IMG/VR virus record: IMGVR_UViG_3300025652_000488
Span: 1 to 25,455 of that record
Source of the DNA: a virus
Reading direction: 5' to 3' (one strand)
DNA: 25,455 nucleotides
A program made the translations under genes and the position numbers. Positions 1 through 5,746 of the stretch are shown here, one piece after another. Under the pieces are notes generated by a model that was given only the letters and a program-made list of their open reading frames with translations, was not told where the DNA came from and searched no databases. Position 1 is the stretch's first letter; the number at the start of each line of letters is the position of its first letter.

Positions 1-56
1 CCCGTAGACGGATCATACTTGAGGGTCTCGCGAAGCTGCTCTATCGTAATACTCAT
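1..56 (-). CDS. HNH endonuclease, N-terminal fragment (runs off left edge)
   Basis: Only the first 18 codons are in the window, starting MSITIEQLRETLKYDPSTG. This opening closely resembles the start of many phage-encoded HNH homing-type endonucleases (pattern LRE-L-YDP-TG, normally followed by a Trp-containing strand). The catalytic HNH part lies outside the window, so the activity is inferred from the N-terminal signature alone. The start is supported by an AAGGAGT ribosome-binding site on the minus strand just upstream (about 64-70). It would be the last gene seen of the leftward block, separated from the others by a long noncoding stretch, which suits an independently acquired selfish endonuclease gene. 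A different protein with the same opening cannot be excluded. Confidence 0.55.
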   Translation of the reverse strand, partial: MSITIEQLRETLKYDPST

Positions 57-370
57 TGGCTATACTCCTTCACAGTTGTGCCAGTCATGTGGTCGGGGCG
101 CTACAACGCCGCTGACCACCCCCTGAGGCTACCCCCAGCAAACGTATGCTGTCAATCTCAAATTTTTTTTAGCGGTGGTGTGCGTGCGGGGTTGCACAGG
201 CACACGCGCCGCCAAACGGCGACGGGGTGGGGGTCTGAGCGCCCCCGCTGGCCAGGATGATGCCCGGATCATGGCGAAAGGCGCATAACGCTCATTATGT
301 TAAATAAGTTATGCAGTGTTTACAGTCACTTAGCTTTTTACAATACCTTTAAGTTGTATATGCCTACAAA

Positions 371-385
371 TGCTGCAGTGCAGCA
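371..385. repeat. 15-base perfect palindrome
   Basis: TGCTGCAGTGCAGCA reads as a 7-base arm, one central base and a perfect 7-base inverted arm. It sits in the AT-rich half of the noncoding gap, just before a 12-base direct repeat. A palindrome of this size is typical of a dimeric repressor operator, but no regulator is assigned to it. Confidence 0.5.
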
Positions 386-393
386 AACACCAA

Positions 394-428
394 CTGGACC
401 TATGTTGACTTCCAATCTGGACCTATGT
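394..428. repeat. Direct repeat of CTGGACCTATGT, 23-base period
   Basis: Two identical 12-base copies lie at 394-405 and 417-428. Their start-to-start distance of 23 bases is about two helical turns, so a protein bound at both would be on roughly the same DNA face. Together with the neighbouring 15-base palindrome this looks like a control site for the leftward transcript. The function is inferred. Confidence 0.45.
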
Positions 429-483
429 CACGCGCATGTGCGCCTGTGCTGAGTCGTGTGCGCTGCAGAGCGCTTTCGTGCTT

Positions 484-696
484 TCACGCGCTGTTAGGCT
501 CGGGTATCACCCAGTCTGTCCGCTTGCCCATCGGCACCTCATCGCCGTCTACCGGATCAATGAAGTCGCCGCCCTCGTCGCCGATCAGGTTGGCGTCAAT
601 CTTACGCACGGCCAGCAGGCGTGACGACGGCGCAGCGGTAAGCTCACGCGGCTTTGGCGGCAGCTCAAACGGCGTCGCAGGCAACGTAACTTTCAA
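484..696 (-). CDS. Hypothetical protein, 70 aa
   Basis: A small protein I do not recognise. It has a basic, proline-containing N-terminal part (residues 1-30: LPPKPRELTAAPSSRLLAVRK) and an acidic middle (GDEGGDFIDPVDGDEVP), with a C-terminal DWVIPEP stretch; no membrane segment or cysteines. Its start codon overlaps the stop of the upstream gene in an ATGA junction at 693-696, which is the usual sign of translational coupling in this genome and the main reason to accept it as real. It is the last gene before the 427-base noncoding gap. Its position at the end of the leftward early block gives no clear hint of its job. Confidence 0.6.
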   Translation of the reverse strand: MKVTLPATPFELPPKPRELTAAPSSRLLAVRKIDANLIGDEGGDFIDPVDGDEVPMGKRTDWVIPEPNSA

Positions 697-884
697 TGCA
701 GCCTACCCTTGCTCGCCAGCATATCAACAACGTGACCAGCGGCCTGCCCCAGAGCGACCAAGACCTCCGTCAGGCTCACATCCTCCTCCAGCATGTCTTC
801 CACGATCTCCAGAAGGTAATCCACCGCGTCGTCGACAGTCTCCTTGTCGACCAGCGTCATATCCAGCATCAGTGTTCGCTTCAT
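693..884 (-). CDS. Small acidic hypothetical protein, 63 aa
   Basis: I chose the start at MKRTLMLDMTLVDKE rather than the longer in-frame start at 974. The extension is Pro/Thr/Trp-rich and unlike the rest, while the shorter form begins with a typical phage early-protein opening. The ribosome-binding site is weak (GGGCGA on the minus strand). The body is acidic and mostly helical (DDAVDYLLEIVEDMLEEDVSL), followed by an amphipathic helix (LVALGQAAGHVVDMLASKGR), as in small host-interaction or inhibitor proteins. No family is recognised. It is coupled to the downstream 70-aa gene through ATGA. Reality is likely and function unknown. Confidence 0.6.
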   Translation of the reverse strand: MKRTLMLDMTLVDKETVDDAVDYLLEIVEDMLEEDVSLTEVLVALGQAAGHVVDMLASKGRLH

Positions 885-992
885 TGTGTCGCCCGTTAAA
901 AAAAATGGCCCCAGCTTTCGCCAGAGCCAAGTTGGGGAGGTTGAGGTGAGCTGTGGGAGGACAGGCTCACGCACAGGTTAGCCGCAGTTCAT

Positions 993-1580
993 TCACAGGT
1001 CAATCACATCTTCAACCATAGGTCCAACCCGCGTGATCCTCGCGTCCGGGAAAGAGTTAGCCACCGCTTGCAGGCTGTCAGAGCGCGAACTGAGCAGCGC
1101 ACACACGTCTGACACATGGTAGACAACCCATGACGGATGCTTACGCCTGACGGCCCCCAGATCGCCTGTGGCAAGCAAGCAGTAGACTGTGCCACCCCAC
1201 TCAACCAAATGCCCGTCCACGGCTGGCGGAAGGTGACCCGCAGCGCGCGCGGTGGCATCCATGACGGCGACGGCCTTCACCAGCGACGCCGCTATGCCAG
1301 CGGCTTCCTGATGCCTCTCCTCAACCATTGCCACGTCCAGCTCAACCTTCAGCTCCGCAAACCTCACTGCGAACGCGGGCGGCACACACGACGGCAGAGT
1401 GTCACCCCAGACGGTTACGCTGTCGGCGCTGGCTTTGACCCACGGCCTGACCGCAGCCAGCGTCAGGTGATGGTACGGCTTCCCGTACGTTGAGTTGCTG
1501 CCGACGTCGAACTTGCCCCGTCCGTCCATCGCCTTCTTCTTGGCAGCCTCCGCCGCCTTGCTCACTGGTCGCTTAGCCAT
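993..1580 (-). CDS. Hypothetical protein, 195 aa
   Basis: The start MAKRPVSKAAEAAKKK is chosen because it lies inside the last codons of the upstream gene (8-base overlap), whereas the longer in-frame extension is an Arg/Cys-rich shadow of that gene. The N-terminus is basic (residues 1-25), consistent with nucleic-acid contact. The middle is a long helical segment (residues about 70-125, FAELKVELDVAMVEERHQEAAG then SLVKAVAVMDATARAAGH). The C-terminal half looks like a compact alpha/beta domain (HLVEWGGTVYCLL, SWVVYHVSDVCALLSS, ARITRVGPMVEDVIDL). I cannot name a family. Its place in the leftward early block suggests an early or host-takeover role, by inference only. Confidence 0.65.
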   Translation of the reverse strand: MAKRPVSKAAEAAKKKAMDGRGKFDVGSNSTYGKPYHHLTLAAVRPWVKASADSVTVWGDTLPSCVPPAFAVRFAELKVELDVAMVEERHQEAAGIAASLVKAVAVMDATARAAGHLPPAVDGHLVEWGGTVYCLLATGDLGAVRRKHPSWVVYHVSDVCALLSSRSDSLQAVANSFPDARITRVGPMVEDVIDL

Positions 1581-1818
1581 TGTTCCAGCCCTCTCGCTTT
1601 TGCATTGCCTTCTCCTCCGCCAGCCGACGCCTCTCAGCCTCCGCCGCTTGGTGCAGGCAATGCACGGCCCAGTCCTCCACATTCCACCGCAGTTTGGATG
1701 CGGCCTCGAACTCACACCGAACCATTGTCCTGATGTAAGCCTCTATCTGCTGCGGAGTAAACTGCCACGCCATACCCTCTGGCTCATGCTCACGCTGTGC
1801 AATCATTTCTTCAACCAT
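1573..1818 (-). CDS. Hypothetical helical protein, 81 aa
   Basis: A small protein rich in Glu, Arg and Gln. It opens MVEEMIAQREHEPEGM, contains a segment FTPQQIEAYIRTMVRCEFEAAS and ends in a charged helix (AEAERRRLAEEKAMQKREG) likely to form a coiled coil. It carries two Cys and two Trp in the middle. The ribosome-binding site is GAAGGA on the minus strand, somewhat far from the ATG; a second ATG four codons later is possible. It is the first gene downstream of the palindromic array at 1875-2200, so its expression is the most likely to be affected by that array. No family is recognised. Confidence 0.6.
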   Translation of the reverse strand: MVEEMIAQREHEPEGMAWQFTPQQIEAYIRTMVRCEFEAASKLRWNVEDWAVHCLHQAAEAERRRLAEEKAMQKREGWNNG

Positions 1819-1979
1819 CGTACTCTCATTCCTTCTTTAAAGTTAACTCATGCCGAAGCCGTTCGTCTGGGGCTTGCGTCTGTGACTTTCGCTTCAGCGA
1901 AAAAGGCACTGACGCCTGCCCCGTGTCGGACAAAACAAGAGAGTGTACGCTTTTAGCGGACTCTGTTTAGACAGGGGTG

Positions 1980-2008
1980 TTGACAACTGCGTCGCTGGTG
2001 GTTAAAAT
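1980..2008 (+). promoter_or_regulatory. Near-consensus sigma-70 promoter, rightward
   Basis: TTGACA at 1980-1985 (perfect -35), a 17-base spacer, then TAAAAT at 2003-2008 (5 of 6 to the -10 consensus). The first motif copy (GCGTCGCTGG, 1989-1998) lies between the -35 and -10, and a reverse copy starts at about +16, so a protein bound there would block the promoter. It faces rightwards, against every gene between 1 and 7720. An inverted repeat AAATCTC-GTTA-GAGATTT (2005-2022) spans the expected start point near 2015. Confidence 0.6.
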
Positions 2009-2014
2009 CTCGTT

Positions 2015-2079
2015 AGAGATTTCAGGAAATCCAGTGACGCACTTTTATGATAACACCCCAGTTTGCGGGTGTTTTTTTA
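2015..2079 (+). ncRNA. Candidate small RNA between a promoter and a terminator
   Basis: A transcript from the promoter at 1980-2008 would start near 2015 and end at the terminator at 2052-2079, giving an RNA of about 65 bases. It contains one reverse copy of the array motif (2030-2041), which could pair with forward copies in other transcripts, including RNA of the opposite strand. There is no credible open reading frame in it. The start point is inferred from promoter spacing; no expression evidence is available. Confidence 0.4.
2052..2079 (+). terminator. Rho-independent terminator, rightward
   Basis: AACACCC (2052-2058) pairs with GGGTGTT (2068-2074 region) around a short loop and runs into an uninterrupted T tract (about 2072-2078). 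On the plus strand this is a classic intrinsic terminator. On the minus strand there is no T tract after the stem, so it should stop rightward but not leftward transcription. Confidence 0.7.
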
Positions 2080-2157
2080 TGCCTAATCTGCGTCACTGGA
2101 TTTTAGCTGTTTTCCCACTGACGCAAACACCCATCAAACCCCTTGTTTCATTGACGT

Positions 2158-2418
2158 TTATTCTGCGTCACTGGATTTGGCCTGTTTTTCCAGTGACGCA
2201 ACTTGCTTTTTGAAATCCTTCTCACCCAGTAACTCTATCGCCAGCCCCGTCATCATGAGCCTGACCGTGTACGCTGCGATTGGGTTGACTGGACACTGGC
2301 CACTTTCCCACCTGCGGATCGTGCGCCCGCCGTTGATGCCCATGTCAAACTCATCGGCAAGCGCCTGCTGCGTGTAGCCAAGCGCCATGCGCGCCTGCTT
2401 GAACTCTTGCGGTGTCAT
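2158..2418 (-). CDS. Xre-family helix-turn-helix regulator, 86 aa
   Basis: A cro/C1-type DNA-binding domain fills residues 1-62: MTPQEFKQARMALGYTQQAL, then ADEFDMG, GGRTIRRWESG and NPIAAYTVRL. The pattern 'R..LG.TQQ.LA..F.....TIRRWE.G..P' is characteristic of Xre-like regulators. The start at 2418 forms an ATGA junction with the upstream methyltransferase-like gene and has GGGGAG at good spacing; a start five codons earlier is possible. The last codons, from residue 73 (VASLEKQA..SSDAE), are written by a 12-base-arm palindrome of the neighbouring motif array, so the gene's 3' end is also a potential binding site. It may regulate that array or its own operon, but this is inference. Confidence 0.85.
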   Translation of the reverse strand: MTPQEFKQARMALGYTQQALADEFDMGINGGRTIRRWESGQCPVNPIAAYTVRLMMTGLAIELLGEKDFKKQVASLEKQAKSSDAE

Positions 2419-3014
2419 TGGTTGTCTCCCCATTGTGCGGCCATCGCGTCTGCAATGCCTTGGTATGTCGTGCTGCGTATTTTCCAGCGGTCCGGCGACG
2501 GCGGAAGGTAGTGCAGCCGCTCGCGGACGTTTTTAGGCAGCGTCATCATCTCGTCGTAGACGTCGTTGGTAGGTATCAGGTTTGGTAGGCCATGCAGAAA
2601 TAGCCCCGTCTTCTTCTGCTCCATATGGCCGAACTGATATGGCTGCACGAACTGCGGCGCGTGCATTTTGCCAAGCCTGCGCAAAACGCCGACAGGGTTT
2701 TCCATGCAGACGCGCGGCGACGCTAACTTCATTGCATCCCACAAGGCAACGGTCCAATCAACCGATGCAAGCCGCTCCGCATATTTTGGCTGCCCCTCGC
2801 CGTAGGTGCTATTGCCGGCGACGGTCAGAGCCGTGCAGGGCGGATGCGCAATAATTAAATCCCACTTCTGGCTCAGCATGTCATATACGTCGCCCTGATG
2901 ATGTGGGCCTTCTGCATCCGTTGGTAGCAGGTCGCACGACGTGGCGTCATGGCCGCGTGCGTTAAAAGCGTCACGCACTGTGCCGGAGTATTCGCAGGCT
3001 ACTAAAACTTTCAT
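2415..3014 (-). CDS. Cytosine-C5 DNA methyltransferase-like protein, 199 aa
   Basis: A compact single-domain protein of the Dcm-like fold common in phages. Visible motifs are a motif-I-like VLVACEYSGTVRDAF (residues 3-17), D28 in the second strand, the catalytic-type PPC at 58-60 in IIAHPPCTAL (motif IV) and MENP at 104-107 (motif VI). The C-terminal part ends LPPSPDRWKIRSTTYQGIAD, which recurs in this phage family. At 199 residues it is far shorter than a typical bacterial C5 methyltransferase and lacks a large target-recognition domain, so its target and even its activity are uncertain. ATG at 3014 with AGGAGG upstream is preferred over a TTG one codon earlier. No restriction partner is visible; possible roles are protection from host restriction or regulation. 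Confidence 0.7.
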   Translation of the reverse strand: MKVLVACEYSGTVRDAFNARGHDATSCDLLPTDAEGPHHQGDVYDMLSQKWDLIIAHPPCTALTVAGNSTYGEGQPKYAERLASVDWTVALWDAMKLASPRVCMENPVGVLRRLGKMHAPQFVQPYQFGHMEQKKTGLFLHGLPNLIPTNDVYDEMMTLPKNVRERLHYLPPSPDRWKIRSTTYQGIADAMAAQWGDNQ

Positions 3015-3026
3015 CAATGCTCCTCC

Positions 3027-3248
3027 TTACACTGCACAGATGCGGGCGACAGCCTCACGATGGCAGCGAAAAACCTCAAACGCAGCGGAATCCATCGTCG
3101 GGTGCTTTGTGCCGCCGCAGAGTGTGCCGAAGCGAATGCGCCAATCGTTTTCGTCACGCTTTTCTACTTCACCTTTGGCTCCGTCAGACGCGACCAGATT
3201 GTAACGCTCAGAATACTTGTGGCGGGTTTTTTTGGCTGTGTATGTCAT
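3027..3248 (-). CDS. Small basic hypothetical protein, 73 aa
   Basis: A short protein with a basic N-terminus (MTYTAKKTRHKYSERYN) followed by what looks like a small beta-rich domain (LVASDGAKGEVEKRDENDW, RIRFGTLCGGTKHPTMDSAA) and a C-terminal helix with two Cys. No family is recognised. GGAGAG lies at good spacing before the ATG, and the stop is 12 bases before the methyltransferase start. It is the first gene downstream of a candidate leftward promoter (3292-3320), so it may lead a three-gene unit with the methyltransferase-like and Xre genes. Confidence 0.65.
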   Translation of the reverse strand: MTYTAKKTRHKYSERYNLVASDGAKGEVEKRDENDWRIRFGTLCGGTKHPTMDSAAFEVFRCHREAVARICAV

Positions 3249-3291
3249 CTTATTCTCTCCAGTTGTTCGGGCGAATCACCCTATACGAACG

Positions 3292-3320
3292 ACAATAGGG
3301 CCAGATGACCTACCCGTCAA
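3292..3320 (-). promoter_or_regulatory. Candidate sigma-70 promoter, leftward
   Basis: On the minus strand TTGACG (3315-3320) is followed after 17 bases by TATTGT (3292-3297), matching 5/6 and 4/6 of the consensus. It lies in the 106-base gap between the PrimPol-helicase stop and the 73-aa gene and would transcribe that gene, the methyltransferase-like gene and the Xre regulator. Confidence 0.45.
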
Positions 3321-3354
3321 CTAGCCTTACTGTCTTTTTAATATATTTCTGCGT

Positions 3355-5673
3355 CTAGGTGTCTTGCTCTCCAACGCGGCCAGTCGCCTGCACACCCATG
3401 CGCTCCCTACGCTGGCTCTCTGACCGATACGCGACCTCCTCCAGCAAATCTTTCTCGAACCATTCTGCGATGATCAGCTTGGCCTGCCTCGCCGACTTCT
3501 TGTGGTCTGGGTTTGCAAATGTGTAGCCAGTGATGACTGATCCGACGTAGCGCGCCTTATCCTGCGGCCTGCTTGAGTATCTCTCGCCCTCGACGCCCTT
3601 GTCGATCTCAGTCAGCATCGCGTTGACCACGCGCGTCGTCATGCCGTCCCACAAGTCGGGCAGAGTATAGGCAACGCATACGCCGACGTATTCGCCGTTG
3701 TCCAGCTTGACCGACTTCATGCGGCGGTAGACTGCATGCTCCGCTGGCCGCGTGAGGTTGTTTTTTCCGTCGTCCACACGGAACAGGCCAATGGCGTCGC
3801 TCTCGCTGACGCCCAGCTCAATGGCGTCCTCACGGCTAACCTTGTTGATGACGCGTGCAGCTCTGGCCGCGCCGATCAGTGCGCCAGCCCCTCGGACGCT
3901 GTCGATGGTGGCATCCTCACCGCCGCCAGTCTTGCGAATGTGGTGGATCACGCCGTTGCCGCACGACGTCTCGCGAGAAATCTTGCGGATCATCGCGACC
4001 ACTGCTTGGATGCTTGGGTTTGAGTTTTCGTTGACTTGGTGCATCGACACAAACGGATCAGTGATCACCAGCCCGATGTTGTTCTCCCTGATCTTGTCGC
4101 GGATGGCGTTGGCCAGCGCAGTGTTCTCGATCAAGCCGTCGCGCGTCTCCATCGCCAGCGTGATGCTGATCGTGTCCTCGGCGTCGAGGAACAGCCGGCC
4201 CTTCAACTCTTCGTGTGTCACGTTGTATTCGCGCATGATGCCAGCAAGCCGCAGGTTGATCTCGTCCATGTCGTCTTCGAGGCACGCGAACCAGACTGGC
4301 ACGCTCTCGTGGACGACTTCACCCAGCAGCGGGCGCCCGGTGGCGATGGCTACTGCCTCAACCATTGTCAGCGACGTCTTGCCGATGCCGCCCGCGCTGG
4401 CCGTCACGCTGACAAAATTGCGGCAGTAGTGATTGCCGTAAATCCAGCGGCGTTTTGGCAGGTCGGCCTCGTTGAAATTTGCGACTGGCGTCGGCCACAT
4501 CTGCAACGTGTCGTCCACGTCCACTGTGGCAGGCTCTAGGCGCACTGGCATGTCATCCTCTGGCACGTAGTCAAAGTCGTCAAAGCCGTCGTCCTGTGTA
4601 ACCTCTGGCTGCGCGTGACGCACCTCCTCGAACGGGCTGGGCCGCAGCTCTTTGGCATACTCGCGCACGGCCGACTTCATGTCGCCGTTATGCTCAAAAT
4701 GGCAAAATAAGTCAAAGGCGTCGCCCCAGCAGTAATCGCCTTTCACCGCGCCGATGACTGCGCCGACATCTGAGCCAGATAGGCTGACCCAATACTCGCC
4801 AAAGTTCTTGGTCGCGAATGACCCTGACGACTGATAGCGGCTTGCATACGACTGCGAGTTGCCGTCGCGTGTGTAGCCACACCGCAGCAGCATATCTTCG
4901 ACTGTGTGGCGTGCGTTAAACTCCGCCACCGGGTCGAGATCGTCGCCCGACGCCTCCCGGCGCTTGATGCGCTCGGCCTGACGGACGGCACGCTCATGCT
5001 CTGCCTGCCGCTCGGCGATGGCCGCACGCTGACGGCGGAATTGCACCTCGCCCCAGATGCTGCTGTTCTTCACGTCAAGATAGCCCTCTCCGCGATGGCG
5101 ATCCTGATGGTAGAACAGCGGCTGCCCATGCGCATCGCGCTTTGCTGGCGGCACGTTCGGGAGGAAGATTGGCTGCCCAACCCGCGCGAGGGCCGCATCA
5201 CAGGTCACCCCTTGCTCACCCATCAGGCTGAACAGCGCCAACTGCGTGTCGCCATAGTCAGCGCCGCTGATCGGCTCAAGCAGTGGGATCAGCACTCGCC
5301 ACTTGCGGTTGTCTTCGCTGGCACCTGACGACGAATAGATCAACGCAGACGCATCGCCCGTTGCCCGTTTAACGGCATCCTTCAGATCGACCAGCGACGG
5401 CGAACCTTCGTCAACGTCAATCGCAAGGTAGTGAAATTCGCCACGCTCACGCTGCGATGCGTGCTTGCGGCCGTCGTGTTCGCGGTAAGTCGACGGAATG
5501 ATAAAGCTGGCGTCGGCCTTTTCCTTGGCCTGCGGCTCGGCAACCATTGCGGCGATGGCTGCGAGGCTGATGCTATCATATTGCCGATCTTCGTTGCCGA
5601 TCTTTGTGTCGTGTGCGCCGTGTGCTAAAAGCACGTCAGACTTGCCCACGGCTGAAATTTTAGTTACACTCAT
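3355..5673 (-). CDS. PrimPol-helicase (AEP-like primase fused to RecA/AAA_25-type ATPase), 772 aa
   Basis: Probable replication primase-helicase. The N-terminal domain (about 60-190) contains YLAIDVDEG (D86 and D88, the metal-binding DxD type of archaeo-eukaryotic primases) and RKWRVLIPLLEP. A linker domain (about 250-345) carries HTVEDMLLRCGYTRDG and GDAFDLFCHFEHNGD, seen in other phage PrimPol-helicases. The C-terminal RecA-like ATPase has Walker A ASAGGIGKTS (425-434), ACLEDD (463-468), Walker B LVITDP (535-540) and HHIRK (577-581), followed by the RGAGALIGAARAARV motif typical of RepA-like hexameric helicases. The start MSVTK at 5673 has GGAGA upstream; a 53-residue extension reads through a hairpin and is rejected. 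It would unwind the fork and synthesise primers. No polymerase gene lies nearby. Confidence 0.85.
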   Translation of the reverse strand: MSVTKISAVGKSDVLLAHGAHDTKIGNEDRQYDSISLAAIAAMVAEPQAKEKADASFIIPSTYREHDGRKHASQRERGEFHYLAIDVDEGSPSLVDLKDAVKRATGDASALIYSSSGASEDNRKWRVLIPLLEPISGADYGDTQLALFSLMGEQGVTCDAALARVGQPIFLPNVPPAKRDAHGQPLFYHQDRHRGEGYLDVKNSSIWGEVQFRRQRAAIAERQAEHERAVRQAERIKRREASGDDLDPVAEFNARHTVEDMLLRCGYTRDGNSQSYASRYQSSGSFATKNFGEYWVSLSGSDVGAVIGAVKGDYCWGDAFDLFCHFEHNGDMKSAVREYAKELRPSPFEEVRHAQPEVTQDDGFDDFDYVPEDDMPVRLEPATVDVDDTLQMWPTPVANFNEADLPKRRWIYGNHYCRNFVSVTASAGGIGKTSLTMVEAVAIATGRPLLGEVVHESVPVWFACLEDDMDEINLRLAGIMREYNVTHEELKGRLFLDAEDTISITLAMETRDGLIENTALANAIRDKIRENNIGLVITDPFVSMHQVNENSNPSIQAVVAMIRKISRETSCGNGVIHHIRKTGGGEDATIDSVRGAGALIGAARAARVINKVSREDAIELGVSESDAIGLFRVDDGKNNLTRPAEHAVYRRMKSVKLDNGEYVGVCVAYTLPDLWDGMTTRVVNAMLTEIDKGVEGERYSSRPQDKARYVGSVITGYTFANPDHKKSARQAKLIIAEWFEKDLLEEVAYRSESQRRERMGVQATGRVGEQDT

Positions 5674-5707
5674 AGTACGTTCTCCATTTAGCGTGTTGAC
5701 GTCCTTT

Positions 5708-5745
5708 AAACCCTGCGAGCGTAAATGCCCGCAGGGTTTTTCTTT
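5708..5745 (+). terminator. Rho-independent terminator, rightward (between two leftward genes)
   Basis: AAACCCTGCG (5708-5717) pairs perfectly over 10 bases with CGCAGGGTTT (5730-5739), followed by more T (TTTCTTT). This is a strong plus-strand terminator lying between the SSB-like gene and the PrimPol-helicase gene, both read leftwards. In the leftward transcript the same hairpin is followed only by TTTAAA, so it may be a weak attenuator or an RNA-stability stem there. Confidence 0.65.
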
Positions 5746-5746
5746 G

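Larger units (their letters stand above)
57..483. other. 427-base noncoding region with hairpins, a palindrome and a short direct repeat
   Basis: I see no credible gene here: the short open frames lack ribosome-binding sites and have skewed Pro/Arg/Ala composition. The part near the HNH start is GC-rich and folded: GTGGTC (89-94) pairs with GACCAC (114-119) around an inner GGCG/CGCC stem, and GTGTGC GTGC (178-187) pairs with GCAC..GCACAC (194-205). Positions 290-370 are AT-rich and could hold a promoter. A perfect TTGACA lies on the minus strand at 150-155, but no good -10 follows it at the usual distance (TAGCCT only), so I do not call a promoter. Confidence 0.5.
1875..2200. repeat. Array of inverted TGCGTCACTGGA motifs (operator- or iteron-like)
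   Basis: Forward copies of TGCGTCACTGGA lie at 2089-2100 and 2164-2175 (exact), with TGCGTCGCTGG at 1988-1998 and a diverged copy at 1875-1886. Reverse copies lie at 2030-2041 and 2189-2200 (exact), with a 10/12 match at 2114-2125 and a diverged copy at 1905-1916. They alternate forward and reverse, so each pair forms a hairpin or palindrome: 1875-1916 (with an inner TTTCGCT/AGCGAAA stem), 1988-2041, 2089-2125 and 2164-2200. The last has a perfect 12-base arm and 13-base loop and lies inside the 3' end of the Xre gene. I did not see the motif elsewhere in the window. It could be an operator array, a replication-initiator site or a set of structured RNA elements. Confidence 0.75.

Noticed and set aside
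134-169. Rightward intrinsic terminator at the poly-T run
   Set aside because: The nearby CAGCA/TGCTG stem is only five bases and is separated from the T run by about 12 bases.
129-272. Leftward 47-aa frame inside the left noncoding gap
   Set aside because: No ribosome-binding site, Pro/Arg-rich composition and it runs through hairpins.
425-949. Rightward 174-aa open frame
   Set aside because: It is Arg/Pro/Ser-rich, has no ribosome-binding site and is the reverse shadow of two coupled leftward genes.
3015-3017. TTG start for the methyltransferase-like gene
   Set aside because: ATG one codon downstream has better spacing to AGGAGG and gives the usual MKVLVACE opening.
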